DNA from: Lachnospiraceae bacterium
GTDB lineage: Bacteria > Bacillota > Clostridia > Lachnospirales > Lachnospiraceae
DNA: 64,000 nucleotides
NCBI GenBank assembly: GCA_011959925.1
Contig: BLMD01000270.1
Location: 1 to 64,000 of the forward strand
Direction of reading: 5' to 3'
How positions within the stretch are numbered: the first letter of the stretch is position 1; the number at the start of each line of letters is the position of its first letter. The notes beneath the pieces are model-generated. The model worked only from the letters and a program-made list of their open reading frames with translations, searched no databases and was not told the origin of the DNA. Shown piece after piece: positions 34,156 to 43,871 of the stretch. The position numbers and the translations under genes are program-made.

Positions 34156-37100
34156 TTACTTTTCCAGATCGTGTTCGATCAAATCCACCGAAACAAGCGT
34201 CGATACTCCTTTTTCCTGCATAGTAATCCCATACAAACGATCTGCAGACGCCATTGTCCCTCTTCTGTGAGTAATCACAATAAACTGTGTATTTTCCGTC
34301 AGCTTATGCAGATAATCCGCAAAGCGCCCGACGTTTGAATCATCCAGAGCCGCTTCGATCTCATCCAGCAGACAAAACGGTGACGGCTTTAAATTCTGAA
34401 TTGCAAACAGTAGGGAAATTGCCGTCAGCGATTTTTCACCGCCGGACAACAGAATCATGTTCTGCAGTTTTTTTCCGGGAGGCTGCGCTATGATGCGGAC
34501 GCCGCATTCCAAAATATCCTCATCCTCCACCAATTCCAGCGTTCCCTTTCCGCCGCCGAATAATTCCTGGAATGCCCGGTCAAATTCCCTCCGGATTTCC
34601 GCAAATTTTTCCGTAAACTGCCTGCGCATTCCGCTGTCTAACTCTTCAATAATATTGACCAGCGCTTCTTCTGCCCGAATCAGATCTTCATGCTGGGCGT
34701 TCAAAAAATCATAACGTGCAGAAATTTCCTTATATTCTTCGATCGCATTGACATTGACGTCCCCCAGACTGCGGATCTCATCTTTCAAAGATAAAATCTG
34801 CTTTTTTAATTCGTCTGCGCTGCGGCATGCTTCCTCCCGGAATGCAAGCGCATTGTGAGGCGTCAGCTCATATTCTTCCCACATATAGTTATTCTGGCGT
34901 TCCCTGCTCTCTTCCAGTTTTTCTTTCTGGCTGTTTAATCGGAACATTTCTTTGTCCAGATGACTGATCCTCTCCGTAATTTCTTCCCGTTTTCCGAAAA
35001 ATTCTTTCTGTCTGGATGCGATCTCGTCTCTTTGCAGTACCTTTTTTTGCAGAATCTCCTCAAAGCGGACAAACTCATCTTCCGAAGAACGGATGGTCTG
35101 CCGGATATGATCGATTTGCTGCTCCCGTTGTTTTACATCCTCCTTTGCCAATTCTGCTTCTTCCGACAGCTTTTGTATCTGTATGCCGCATTTCTCAATT
35201 TCCTCTTTTACACGTTCGATGTTAGAAGCGGCAAATTCGCTTTTCTGCCGGATATTCGACTCTTCCATCTGTGCCTCGGAAAAACTTCTTCCGGCGCTGC
35301 CCTCCAAATATAACTTCTCGTCCAAAATCTCCTGGTACGTTGCCGTCTCCTGTTCCAACTCTTCTTCTTTTTGCTTGACCTGAGCAATTTCTTTTTGCGC
35401 CTGCGCTTTTTCTTCCTTCATCTCCCGGATGCGGCTCTCCAGTTTCATTCCCTCAGACTGCAGATTTTTCAGCGCCGCCTCGCTTTGCTCTTTTTGCTGT
35501 CTGGCACGTTCTACGTTTAAGCCTGCCGTATTTTCTAAAAGATATTTCTGCTGGAGCTCTTCTCTGACCTTTTCCATGTCGTCCGAATTCAGTGCAATCG
35601 CCGTAAGAAGCTCTTCTCTGCACGCTTTCTGTTTCTCGATCAGCTCTTGCGTCTGTTTTGCTTCCGCGGACAATTCTTCCATTTCACGGTTTCTGCCTAA
35701 AAGGTTGCCGCTGTTTTTAAATGCGCCGCCCGTCATAGATCCTCCCGGCCGAAGCGACTCCCCTTCTAACGTCACAATAGACAGCGAATACCTGTATTTT
35801 TTTGCAAGCGCGGCCGCATGATCGATCGTATCGGCTACTACAACCCTACCCAAAAGCTGCCGCATAATACCGCGGTATGTTTCATCATAAGTTGCAAGCG
35901 TGTGTGCAAGCCCGATAACTCCCGGCTCCTGCAGCGCTTCCGGATATTTAATATCTCCGCTGCCTTTCACGGAAGTCAACGGCAGGAAGGTTGCCCTGCC
36001 AAAACGATTCTGTTTCAGATACGCAATCATTTTTTTAGCCGTTTCATCGTCTTTTGTCACGATATTTTGGATACTGCCTCCAAGCGCCGTTTCAATAGCC
36101 GTTTCGTATTTTTTCTCCACTTTGATCAGATCCGATACGACGCCTAAAAGCCCCGGCTCCCTCTCTTTCTGCGCCATGACTTTACGGATGCTGTTTCCGT
36201 ATCCGTCGTAACGCTCCGCAATATTTCGTAAAGACTCGAGCCTGGATGACAGTTTATGATATTTGGCAGTCGTTTCTTCCAGTGTACGGTTTAATTCCGC
36301 AAGTGTCTGCCTCCGCTGACTCTGACCGTCTTCCAGCTTTTGCTCTTTTTGCCGCAATTGTTCAATCTCGTCCTGCACCTTCTGTAACGTATGCGTTTCT
36401 TCTTCCAACAGATGTTCCAATCCGGATTCGCTGCTCTTTTTCTGCAAGAGACGCTGGTTTAACTGAGCTTTTTGAATGCTGATCTGTTCGATCGTCGTAT
36501 CAAACTTCTGCTGATTTGCCTGAATCAGCGCTTTCTGGTTCAATAGTTCCATCCGCTCATTCTTACCGCTGTCAATCTTCTCATTGCAGTTTTGAATGGA
36601 CTCCTGCAGATTTTTTAATTCATGTTCTGCTTTTTTAAGACGCTGCTTTGCTTGTTCCAGCTGCATATCCAGCGCAAGTTTTTCTTCTTCATACGCGTTT
36701 AACTGGTTTTCTTTTTCCGTCCGCTCGGATTCGAGTTCTTTTCTCCGGTTTCCAAAATGCTCGTCCGACAGTTCCGCAGCCTTGATCTGCTCATTTAAAA
36801 CGCCGATCTGTCCTTCTAATTTTTCTTTTAAGATCGTCGATTCATTCAGCTTGTTCCGTTCCGACTCAATTTCTGCCGAAACCGCTTCCATGGCGTCTTC
36901 CAGCTGTTCGTATTCTGTTTTCATCTTTTCATGAAACGCCGTCGTCTCCTCTAATTGTCCCCGGACCGTTTCATAATTGACCGCCGCTTCTTTTAACTGC
37001 GCATCGATCCGCTCCATCTCCATCAAAAAAAGATTGACGTCGTTTTTCTTTAATTCTTCTCTTTTTTTCAAAAAGATTTTTGCTTTTTCCGCCTGGCGCT

Positions 37101-37716
37101 CCAAAGGTCCCGCCTGACGCTCCAGTTCGCTTAAAATATCGTTGATACGGATCAGATTTTCCCGCTCCGACTCCAGTTTCTTCTGTGCGGTTGCCTTTCT
37201 TCTCTTATATTTTACGATTCCCGCAGCTTCATCAAACAGTTCTCGCCGCTCTTCCGGACGTCCGTTTAAAATCTTCTCAATCTGTCCCTGACCAATAATC
37301 GAATACCCTTCTTTTCCGATTCCCGTATCATAAAACAGTTCATTGACATCCTTTAAACGGCAGGGGCTTCCGTTTAACAGATATTCACTTTCACCGGAAC
37401 GATATACCCTTCTTGCAACGGTCACTTCCTCAAAATCAATATCCAGCATATGATCCGAATTGTCCATAGTAATTGCCACATAAGCATAACTCAACGGCTT
37501 TCGATTCTCTGTTCCGGAAAAAATAACGTCCTGCATACTCGCGCCCCGAAGCTGTTTTGCGCTCTGTTCCCCCAAAACCCAGCGGACTGCGTCGGATACG
37601 TTGCTCTTCCCGCTTCCGTTTGGTCCGACAATACCGGTCATCCCATTGTGGAAATCCAGCACGATCTTATTTGCAAAAGACTTAAATCCATGCATCTCAA
37701 TACTTTTTAAATACAT
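34156..37716 (-). CDS. smc: Chromosome segregation ATPase SMC
   Basis: This 1186-residue protein is the core of the bacterial condensin. The N-terminal Walker A is GPNGSGKSNVSDAVRWVLGE (residues 32 on). Two long coiled coils flank a hinge at roughly residues 500-660 (LLGVVSDLIKVEKKYETAIE, GGSMTGGA). The C-terminal head has signature LLSGGEKSLTAISLLFA and Walker B FCLLDEIEAALDD. GGGGGAG precedes the start. Order rnc-smc-ftsY is classical. Length is usual. Confidence 0.96.
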   Translation of the reverse strand: MYLKSIEMHGFKSFANKIVLDFHNGMTGIVGPNGSGKSNVSDAVRWVLGEQSAKQLRGASMQDVIFSGTENRKPLSYAYVAITMDNSDHMLDIDFEEVTVARRVYRSGESEYLLNGSPCRLKDVNELFYDTGIGKEGYSIIGQGQIEKILNGRPEERRELFDEAAGIVKYKRRKATAQKKLESERENLIRINDILSELERQAGPLERQAEKAKIFLKKREELKKNDVNLFLMEMERIDAQLKEAAVNYETVRGQLEETTAFHEKMKTEYEQLEDAMEAVSAEIESERNKLNESTILKEKLEGQIGVLNEQIKAAELSDEHFGNRRKELESERTEKENQLNAYEEEKLALDMQLEQAKQRLKKAEHELKNLQESIQNCNEKIDSGKNERMELLNQKALIQANQQKFDTTIEQISIQKAQLNQRLLQKKSSESGLEHLLEEETHTLQKVQDEIEQLRQKEQKLEDGQSQRRQTLAELNRTLEETTAKYHKLSSRLESLRNIAERYDGYGNSIRKVMAQKEREPGLLGVVSDLIKVEKKYETAIETALGGSIQNIVTKDDETAKKMIAYLKQNRFGRATFLPLTSVKGSGDIKYPEALQEPGVIGLAHTLATYDETYRGIMRQLLGRVVVADTIDHAAALAKKYRYSLSIVTLEGESLRPGGSMTGGAFKNSGNLLGRNREMEELSAEAKQTQELIEKQKACREELLTAIALNSDDMEKVREELQQKYLLENTAGLNVERARQQKEQSEAALKNLQSEGMKLESRIREMKEEKAQAQKEIAQVKQKEEELEQETATYQEILDEKLYLEGSAGRSFSEAQMEESNIRQKSEFAASNIERVKEEIEKCGIQIQKLSEEAELAKEDVKQREQQIDHIRQTIRSSEDEFVRFEEILQKKVLQRDEIASRQKEFFGKREEITERISHLDKEMFRLNSQKEKLEESRERQNNYMWEEYELTPHNALAFREEACRSADELKKQILSLKDEIRSLGDVNVNAIEEYKEISARYDFLNAQHEDLIRAEEALVNIIEELDSGMRRQFTEKFAEIRREFDRAFQELFGGGKGTLELVEDEDILECGVRIIAQPPGKKLQNMILLSGGEKSLTAISLLFAIQNLKPSPFCLLDEIEAALDDSNVGRFADYLHKLTENTQFIVITHRRGTMASADRLYGITMQEKGVSTLVSVDLIEHDLEK

Positions 37717-37730
37717 AGCTCCCCCTGATT

Positions 37731-38408
37731 CTACTTCTTTAACAGTAAAAGCGCCTGATATGCCGCCTCCTGTTCCGCAGCTTTTTTCGTCCGTCCGCTT
37801 CCCGATCCGATCGCCCGATCGCCGATTCTGGCTTCCACGGTAAAGTTTTTATTATGATCCGGACCGCTCTCTTCCAGTAATCTGTAACTTAATGCTTCCT
37901 CATAATTTCCCTGAACGAATTCCTGCAGGATAGTCTTGCTATCATAAAAGAGCTTCTTATGCTCAATATCGGTGAGTATAAATTTTAATATAAACTCTTT
38001 TGCATTAGTAAAACCACCATCCAGATAAATGGCCCCTATAACTGCTTCCAGAGCGTCGGAAAGAATAGATTTTCTTCTGCGTCCCCCGGTCTGCTCTTCT
38101 CCCCTGCCGAGACGGACAAAGTCTCCCAGCTGCATCTGAGCCGTACAAGCCGCCAGTGTCGGTTCGCACACCAGGCTGGCACGCAGTTTTGTCAGATCCC
38201 CTTCGGATAATTTCGGATAGTTTAAAAATAAAAACTCGCTGGAAACAAGTTCCAATACTGCATCTCCCAAAAATTCAAGCCTTTCATTATCCTCGCTTTT
38301 TCTGTGCCTTTCATTGGCATAAGAACTGTGGGTCAACGCCTGGCGCAGCAATGTTTCATTCTGAAAAGTATAACCGATGATCTTTTCAAATTCTTCCTGT
38401 TTTTTCAT
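37731..38408 (-). CDS. rnc: Ribonuclease III
   Basis: This 225-residue endonuclease cuts double-stranded RNA, including rRNA precursors. The catalytic signature NERLEFLGDAVLELV is at about residues 40-54; a second acidic site DALEAVIGAIYLDGG completes the metal centre. The double-stranded RNA-binding domain occupies residues about 155-225 and ends GSGRTKKAAEQEAAYQAL. GGAGAAATC precedes the start. smc follows after 14 bases. Confidence 0.95.
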   Translation of the reverse strand: MKKQEEFEKIIGYTFQNETLLRQALTHSSYANERHRKSEDNERLEFLGDAVLELVSSEFLFLNYPKLSEGDLTKLRASLVCEPTLAACTAQMQLGDFVRLGRGEEQTGGRRRKSILSDALEAVIGAIYLDGGFTNAKEFILKFILTDIEHKKLFYDSKTILQEFVQGNYEEALSYRLLEESGPDHNKNFTVEARIGDRAIGSGSGRTKKAAEQEAAYQALLLLKK

Positions 38409-38481
38409 AATTCTGATTTCTCCTATATGATCTTGTTTCGTCTGTCTCCGGTAAATTTGCTCAAACGTTTGGTATAACAGA

Positions 38482-38506
38482 AAAAGCCCTCTTACGCAGG
38501 GCTTTT
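38482..38506 (-). terminator. Terminator or attenuator between acpP and rnc
   Basis: AAAAGCCCT (38482-38490) pairs with AGGGCTTTT (38498-38506) over 9 bp with a seven-base loop; on the minus strand TTTTTCTG follows. It may end plsX-acpP transcripts partially before rnc. Confidence 0.7.
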
Positions 38507-38537
38507 CTGTTTGAAGCTATGAATTTTCAGAACCGGC

Positions 38538-38768
38538 CTAATTCAAAACCGCTTTGATCTGTTCCACTGCATCGGAAACGGATACGATTTTCTCCGCTTC
38601 TTCGTTTTGAATTTCAATATCAAATTCTTCCTCGATCCCCATAATAATCTGAAAAACATCCAGCGAATCCGCCCCCAGATCATCTTCAAACTTTGAATCC
38701 ATTGTGATTTCATCCTCATCCAAATTTAAAACATCTGCTATAATTTTTTTCAGTTTTTCAAACTCCAT
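38538..38768 (-). CDS. acpP: Acyl carrier protein
   Basis: This 76-residue acidic helical protein carries acyl chains during fatty acid synthesis. The phosphopantetheine attachment serine lies in DDLGADSLDVFQI. AAAGGAG precedes the start. It follows plsX after 14 bases, in the usual plsX-acpP-rnc order. Confidence 0.95.
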   Translation of the reverse strand: MEFEKLKKIIADVLNLDEDEITMDSKFEDDLGADSLDVFQIIMGIEEEFDIEIQNEEAEKIVSVSDAVEQIKAVLN

Positions 38769-38782
38769 TTTAATCTCCTTTT

Positions 38783-39817
38783 CTACTCCTCTTTATTGTC
38801 CCCGTCAATCAGGTTCTGTTTTATTTTTTCGTTGATCTTCTGTTCTTTGAAGGTCACACATTGGATAATGGCATTTTTTACTTCCACTGCCTTTGAGCTG
38901 CCGTGCGTTTTCACAACAAGCCCTTGTAATCCCAAAAGCGGCGCGCCGCCATAAACGGACGCGTCAAACGACTTCATTGTTTTTTTCAATGCCGGCTTGA
39001 TCAAAACGGCTCCGAGCTTACTGCGCAGGCTGCTCATCAGCCCTTTCTTTACGACGCCCAGCAGCGTGGAACTCAGCCCTTCATATAATTTTAATATAAC
39101 GTTTCCGGTAAACGCTTCGCAGACAATGACGTCTGCCGCTCCGCGGGGAATCTCTCTTGCTTCGATACTTCCCGTAAAATTGATATCCCTGCACTCTTTC
39201 AGCAGCGGAAAGGTTTCTTTCACAAGCGCATTGCCTTTTTCTTCTTCTGCTCCGATGTTAACGATCGCAACTTTAGGATGTTTGACGCCTGCCACATATT
39301 CCATATAGATCGAACCCATTTTGGCAAACTGAACCAGATGCGAAGGTCTCGCATCCACATTGGCACCGCAGTCGATCAACAGGGAAACGCCTCGTTCCGT
39401 AGGAATCAGCGGCGCTAACGGCGGCCGCTCCACGCCCTTGATTCTGCCTACGATCACCTGTCCGCCCACCAGAATCGCTCCCGAACTGCCGGCAGAAACA
39501 AATGCATCCGCTTCCTTTTGTTTTACCATAGTAAGTCCCGTTACTATGGAGGACTTCTTTTTTTTACGGATCGCCAAAACCGGAGGCTCCGCCGTTTCAA
39601 TGACTTCCTCCGCATGGACAACGGTAATCTGATCTGTGGGATACGTATACTTTTTCAATTCCCGCTCTACGGCATCCTGCTGCCCTGTCAAAAAGACCTG
39701 TATATCTTTTCGCTCGCAGACCGCGTCCACGGCTCCCTTTACGATCTCCCGGGGCGCATGGTCTCCGCCCATAGCGTCTACGGCAACTTTGATCCGATCC
39801 CGCATATCTTCCTGCAT
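38783..39817 (-). CDS. plsX: Phosphate acyltransferase PlsX
   Basis: This enzyme makes acyl-phosphate from acyl-ACP for phospholipid synthesis. I choose the start at 39817 (344 residues) because GGGGAGGAAACAGAT precedes it; starts at 39853 or 39805 are possible, since each has some purine-rich sequence. The typical N-terminus IKVAVDAMGGDHAP and the motifs SAGSSGAILVGG and CEAFTGNVILK are present. It heads the plsX-acpP-rnc-smc-ftsY-ilvA run; rpmF, often upstream, is absent. Confidence 0.93.
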   Translation of the reverse strand: MQEDMRDRIKVAVDAMGGDHAPREIVKGAVDAVCERKDIQVFLTGQQDAVERELKKYTYPTDQITVVHAEEVIETAEPPVLAIRKKKKSSIVTGLTMVKQKEADAFVSAGSSGAILVGGQVIVGRIKGVERPPLAPLIPTERGVSLLIDCGANVDARPSHLVQFAKMGSIYMEYVAGVKHPKVAIVNIGAEEEKGNALVKETFPLLKECRDINFTGSIEAREIPRGAADVIVCEAFTGNVILKLYEGLSSTLLGVVKKGLMSSLRSKLGAVLIKPALKKTMKSFDASVYGGAPLLGLQGLVVKTHGSSKAVEVKNAIIQCVTFKEQKINEKIKQNLIDGDNKEE

Positions 39818-39881
39818 ATCTGTTTCCTCCCCGCATCCAGCGTCTGCGCCCATAATCTTCCTGCGCTTTACATTCTATTAG

Positions 39882-39910
39882 AATATACTATAAGTCCTTT
39901 CAGAAATCAA
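39882..39910 (-). promoter_or_regulatory. plsX operon promoter
   Basis: On the minus strand TTGATT (39905-39910) and TATATT (39882-39887) are 17 bases apart, about 65 bases before the chosen plsX start. No clear FapR box was found. Confidence 0.6.
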
Positions 39911-39986
39911 GACCGTAGTTTTCTCATTCCAGAACGATCTCAAAAACCGTCCCGGAATTTGTCTCTTTACCTCCCGCACGAAAGAA

Positions 39987-40005
39987 CCGGATCTTCACGA
40001 TCCGG
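39987..40005 (-). terminator. Terminator of the InlB-repeat protein gene
   Basis: A 7-bp perfect stem CCGGATC/GATCCGG (39987-39993 with 39999-40005) follows the gene on the minus strand and is succeeded by TTCTTTCG. The U-tract is imperfect. Confidence 0.5.
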
Positions 40006-40028
40006 CCCTTAGCTGCATTTCTTCCATA

Positions 40029-41291
40029 TTAATAAAATTGAATAATTTCCGAAACAGACTCATACTGGCTGTCCCAGTCGTCTCCTGCCGGAAGCCCTTT
40101 GATCTTTCCGGAAAGCAAGATTGCTCCGTTCTTCTTCGTTTTATTCTTCAGGCCTTTGTTTAAATGGAATACGTGTTGATTCCATACTCTCGACGGATCG
40201 TAGGTCTTTCCCATTTTACACTTGATATTTTTAAACTCCGCCTTTACCTGATCGCCGTTTAACCTGCCGCAGCCTTCAATCCGCAGATAAGCCGGTCCTT
40301 TTTTCAAACCGGAGTTGGAAAAGCTGCCGATTTTTTTATAATCCAGATAAACGGCTCCTTTTCCCTTTTTATCCACGGTGATCATCATATGATATGTTTT
40401 TCCGCGCTTTAACGATTTATTTTTCGGCCTTATATATTTTTGTCCGCCGGGATTATTGGAAGCAACGTTTTCGATCAGCGCCATCGTCTTACCCGTATAC
40501 GGAGCTACGGCATAAGAATCGTACTGAATACCGAAAGAAACCGCCGAATATTGCGTACCGATCACAAGCTTTGCATGATAACCCGTACCGCTGCCGCTTA
40601 ATTTAATATCCGCTTCAATCGCTTTATCCGACTTGGTATTGACGATCGTCGAACCTTTTTTTGTCTTTTTCTTCAGGATATTGCTCCAGTCGCTGTAGCT
40701 TTCTGTTTCGCTGTGATAACTCCGCATCCTGACATAATTGACTTTGCCGGGTACAAAATCAGTGATCACCGCGCTCGTTCCGCCTTTTTTGACCGGCACA
40801 GTCACCGGTTTGCCAAAATTATTTTTCAGAGAATACTGTACTTCATAACTGCTTGCCGAAGCGACTCCGCTGTAAGAAATTTTCAATGCCCCCGGTCCCT
40901 TCTCCGCCTTTAAACTTAAAATTTTCGGCGGATTGATCTTCCACTGGGCGTACAGAGTAATTTTCTTCTTCCCCGTTGCCGCAATCAGCTGGGAAACGGA
41001 CGCCTGATCCGCAATTGCCGTGCCATGTCCGTTCGCTTTCGTATTCCAGCCGGTAAATGTAAAGTCTGTCCGGGCAAACGTATTTTTCGGCAGAGACGAC
41101 GCTTCGTCCGACATCAGAACCGCCTCTGTCATAACACCGGTTCCTCCGTTTGCCTGAAAAGAAACCGTCATCTGGTATGCAGACGCATAATCGGCTGATG
41201 AAATGATTTCCTGTTGTTCAGACGCATACGCGGGCTGAAAACAAAACATCAGTGCCAGCACCGCAATAAGCGATACCATCTTCTTCTTCAT
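40029..41291 (-). CDS. Secreted InlB-repeat / Fn3-like protein with possible lectin domain
   Basis: This 420-residue protein has a signal peptide (residues 1-24, cleaved near AYA-SEQ). An InlB B-repeat (Listeria-Bacteroides repeat) spans about 40-118 (VSFQANGGTG, FTFTGWNTKANGHG, ITLYAQW). A fibronectin-type-III-like domain follows at about 122-209 (ASSYEVQYSLKN, VRMRSYHSETESYSDWS). Residues 212-420 look like a beta-rich concanavalin/LamG-like fold, without certainty. There is no sortase motif. The start at 41291 is chosen because AAGGAGG is well spaced; a GTG two codons upstream is too close. It is probably a surface adhesin or glycan binder. Confidence 0.8.
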   Translation of the reverse strand: MKKKMVSLIAVLALMFCFQPAYASEQQEIISSADYASAYQMTVSFQANGGTGVMTEAVLMSDEASSLPKNTFARTDFTFTGWNTKANGHGTAIADQASVSQLIAATGKKKITLYAQWKINPPKILSLKAEKGPGALKISYSGVASASSYEVQYSLKNNFGKPVTVPVKKGGTSAVITDFVPGKVNYVRMRSYHSETESYSDWSNILKKKTKKGSTIVNTKSDKAIEADIKLSGSGTGYHAKLVIGTQYSAVSFGIQYDSYAVAPYTGKTMALIENVASNNPGGQKYIRPKNKSLKRGKTYHMMITVDKKGKGAVYLDYKKIGSFSNSGLKKGPAYLRIEGCGRLNGDQVKAEFKNIKCKMGKTYDPSRVWNQHVFHLNKGLKNKTKKNGAILLSGKIKGLPAGDDWDSQYESVSEIIQFY

Positions 41292-41339
41292 CTTCACTTT
41301 CCTCCTTAAACATCACTCGCATTATCTTGAAACATAATT

Positions 41340-41368
41340 ATTTTATCATTGCAGGCAAAAGAAGGCAA
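41340..41368 (-). promoter_or_regulatory. Promoter of the InlB-repeat protein gene
   Basis: On the minus strand TTGCCT (41363-41368) and TAAAAT (41340-41345) are 17 bases apart, about 50 bases before the start. Confidence 0.6.
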
Positions 41369-41506
41369 GCTTCGTTCACATTTTATTCATCTATCTTTCA
41401 AAAAGACTTCATTTTATCAACACGTTTTTTTCATTTCTCGTCTGTATACTGAATATATACCAGAAAGCAAGATTACCTTTTTTCATAATTTACTTTTTCA
41501 TAACCT

Positions 41507-41529
41507 GCCAGGCGGCATTACCGCCTGGC
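41507..41529 (-). terminator. Hairpin downstream of glnA
   Basis: A perfect 9-bp GC-rich stem GCCAGGCGG/CCGCCTGGC lies 47 bases after the glnA stop. Neither strand has a good U-tract, so termination is likely but not certain. Confidence 0.5.
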
Positions 41530-41575
41530 TTCCTTCCTTTTCAGGAGAAATTCATATCACATTTATCCCTTTATT

Positions 41576-43699
41576 TTATACTTCAAAGATCAGATCCCCG
41601 TAAGAGGGCATCGGCCATATTTCTTTATCGACAATCATTTCAAGCTTATCCACCGGCGCGCGCAGATCCGTCATCGCCGCCATTACGATATCCCGGTAAA
41701 ATACTGCCTGTTCTCTTCCCTCGTTCATTGCGGCTCCCTGCTCCGTCATCAAAATAAGCTTTGACAGAGCTTTTTTCGTATCGGCAAGCAGTCCGGATAC
41801 TTCTGTCAAAAGCTCCGTCTGAACGCTCACATCGGCGTCGCATGCTGCGCGGACGGCGGATATGGAAGCTGCAAGCGCCGTCGTATATTTGATCACTGCC
41901 GGAATAATCTGCTTTCCGGCAATGTCAATCATGGATTTCGCTTCAATATTGATTTCTTTTGCATAGGTTTCGTATTCGATTTCCACACGGGAATCGAGTT
42001 CCGCTTTTGTAAATACTCCGAACGTTTCAAATAATTTTACGGATTTTTTCGTGTTCAGCGAAGGGATCGCATCTACCATTGATTTGATATTCGGCAGCCC
42101 GCGCCGTGCCGCTTCTTCTACCCATTCATCAGAATATCCGTTGCCGTTAAAGACGATCCGCTGATGTTCTGTCGCATATTTTTTAATCAGATCATGAACC
42201 GCCAGATCAAAATCATCTGCCGCTTCCAATACATCGCAGGCTTCTGCAAAAGCCTCTGCAACAATCGTATTTAATACAATATTCGGCTGTGCAATGGAAT
42301 CCTGCGAACCGACCATACGAAACTCGAATTTATTTCCGGTAAACGCAAACGGAGACGTCCGATTTCGATCCGTCGCATCTTTCATAAAATCGGGAAGCGT
42401 CTTAACACCCGTTTCCAACATACTGCCCATAATACTGTGCGTCGCTTCTCCCGTGCTGACCAGCTGCGTTAATACGTCTTCCAGCTGCTCTCCCAAAAAG
42501 ACGGAAATAATTGCCGGAGGCGCTTCGTTCGCACCGAGTCTGTGGTCGTTACCTACGTCCGCTGCAGATTCCCGGAGCAGATCGGCATGGGTATCAACGG
42601 CTTTTAACATACAGGTTAACACCAAAAGGAACTGGAAATTTTCATGCGGCGTTACGCCCGGTTCTAGCAGATTGATTCCGTCATCCGTCGTGATCGACCA
42701 GTTGTTGTGCTTGCCGGATCCGTTTACGCCCGCAAACGGTTTCTCATGGAGCAGGCACTGCAGCCCATGGCGTCCCGCCACTTTTTTTAACGTTTCCATC
42801 ACAAGCTGATTATGATCTGCAGCCACATTGGCAGACGCATAGATCGGGGCAAGCTCATGCTGCGCGGGAGCCACCTCGTTATGCTGCGTTTTTGCAGATA
42901 CGCCCAGCTTCCAAAGTTCTTTATTGACGTCCCGCATATACGCGGCAATCCGCTCCCGGATTGCGCCGAAATAATGGTCGTCCATTTCCTGTCCTTTGGG
43001 CGGCATTGCCCCGAACAGCGTGCGCCCGGTAAAGATCAGGTCTTTCCGCTTTAAATATTTTTCTCTGTCTACAATAAAGTATTCCTGCTCCGGTCCTACC
43101 GAAGCGGTTACCTTTTTGGATGTCGTATTCCCAAACAGTCGGATCAGGCGCAGCGCCTGTTTATTTACGGCTTCCATCGAACGCAGCAGCGGCGTCTTCT
43201 GATCCAGCGCTTCTCCCGTATACGAACAAAACGCCGTCGGGATACAGAGCGTAGCTCCCGCCGCATCCTGCCTGACAAACGCCGGAGACGTACAGTCCCA
43301 TGCCGTATAGCCTCTTGCTTCAAATGTGGCCCGCAGCCCTCCGGAAGGGAAGGAAGATGCATCCGGTTCTCCTTTGATCAGCTCTTTTCCGGAAAAACTC
43401 ATCAAAACCTTTCCGTTTTCCATCGGCGCAGTGATAAAAGAATCGTGTTTTTCCGCCGTAACGCCGGTCATAGGCTGAAACCAGTGTGTGTAATGCGTGG
43501 CGCCTTTTTCAATTGCCCATTCTTTCATTTCATGTGCAATCACATCTGCCGTTTCCAGGTCGAGCTCCCTGCCCTCCCGAAGCGTCTGCTTTAATTTCTG
43601 ATAGATTTTCTTCGGAAGCCTCTCCCGCATAACCGTATCATTAAAAACGTTTTCTCCAAAAATTTCCGCTGCATTGTAATATTCCATGCATTTTTCCAT
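41576..43699 (-). CDS. glnN: Glutamine synthetase type III (GlnN)
   Basis: This 707-residue enzyme makes glutamine from glutamate, ammonia and ATP. The length and the internal motifs [24 protein letters not shown] and [16 protein letters not shown] are characteristic of the type III family (GlnN), which differs from the 440-residue GlnA. AAAGGATGG precedes the start. A terminator-like hairpin stands directly upstream of that site, suggesting transcription attenuation. fba lies upstream on the same strand but a separate promoter seems present. Confidence 0.94.
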   Translation of the reverse strand: MEKCMEYYNAAEIFGENVFNDTVMRERLPKKIYQKLKQTLREGRELDLETADVIAHEMKEWAIEKGATHYTHWFQPMTGVTAEKHDSFITAPMENGKVLMSFSGKELIKGEPDASSFPSGGLRATFEARGYTAWDCTSPAFVRQDAAGATLCIPTAFCSYTGEALDQKTPLLRSMEAVNKQALRLIRLFGNTTSKKVTASVGPEQEYFIVDREKYLKRKDLIFTGRTLFGAMPPKGQEMDDHYFGAIRERIAAYMRDVNKELWKLGVSAKTQHNEVAPAQHELAPIYASANVAADHNQLVMETLKKVAGRHGLQCLLHEKPFAGVNGSGKHNNWSITTDDGINLLEPGVTPHENFQFLLVLTCMLKAVDTHADLLRESAADVGNDHRLGANEAPPAIISVFLGEQLEDVLTQLVSTGEATHSIMGSMLETGVKTLPDFMKDATDRNRTSPFAFTGNKFEFRMVGSQDSIAQPNIVLNTIVAEAFAEACDVLEAADDFDLAVHDLIKKYATEHQRIVFNGNGYSDEWVEEAARRGLPNIKSMVDAIPSLNTKKSVKLFETFGVFTKAELDSRVEIEYETYAKEINIEAKSMIDIAGKQIIPAVIKYTTALAASISAVRAACDADVSVQTELLTEVSGLLADTKKALSKLILMTEQGAAMNEGREQAVFYRDIVMAAMTDLRAPVDKLEMIVDKEIWPMPSYGDLIFEV

Positions 43700-43725
43700 A
43701 CCGAACCATCCTTTCTGCGTGAAAA

Positions 43726-43754
43726 AAGGGTATTCCAGCTAGTGGAACACCCTT
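43726..43754 (-). terminator. Terminator hairpin in the glnN leader
   Basis: On the minus strand AAGGGTGTTCCA pairs with TGGAATACCCTT over 12 bp with one G-U pair and a five-base loop (arms 43743-43754 and 43726-43737), followed by TTTTTTC. It ends 20-odd bases before the glnN start, downstream of a candidate promoter, so it can act as an attenuator or as the fba terminator. Confidence 0.75.
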
Positions 43755-43787
43755 GCTCATCTGTAAACTTCTGTCTTGTTTGATAAT

Positions 43788-43816
43788 AACATACCGCAAA
43801 CAAAACCGAATTACAA
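43788..43816 (-). promoter_or_regulatory. Possible glnN promoter
   Basis: On the minus strand TTGTAA (43811-43816) and TATGTT (43788-43793) are 17 bases apart, upstream of the leader hairpin. If active, all glnN transcripts pass through the hairpin. Confidence 0.45.
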
Positions 43817-43871
43817 TAGGAAATTTATACAACTTTCATTTTTTTTATATAAATTTTTTAGTTACTATTAC

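Noticed and set aside
34457..36934. Several plus-strand frames of 80-130 codons inside smc
   Set aside because: All are antisense shadows of an intact smc gene.
39882..39910. FapR operator at the plsX promoter
   Set aside because: The promoter has some symmetry around TAGTATATTCTA but it does not fit the FapR consensus closely enough.
43641..43832. 63-codon frame overlapping the glnN start as a leader peptide
   Set aside because: The internal ATG at the hairpin has no ribosome binding site; the frame mostly overlaps glnN.
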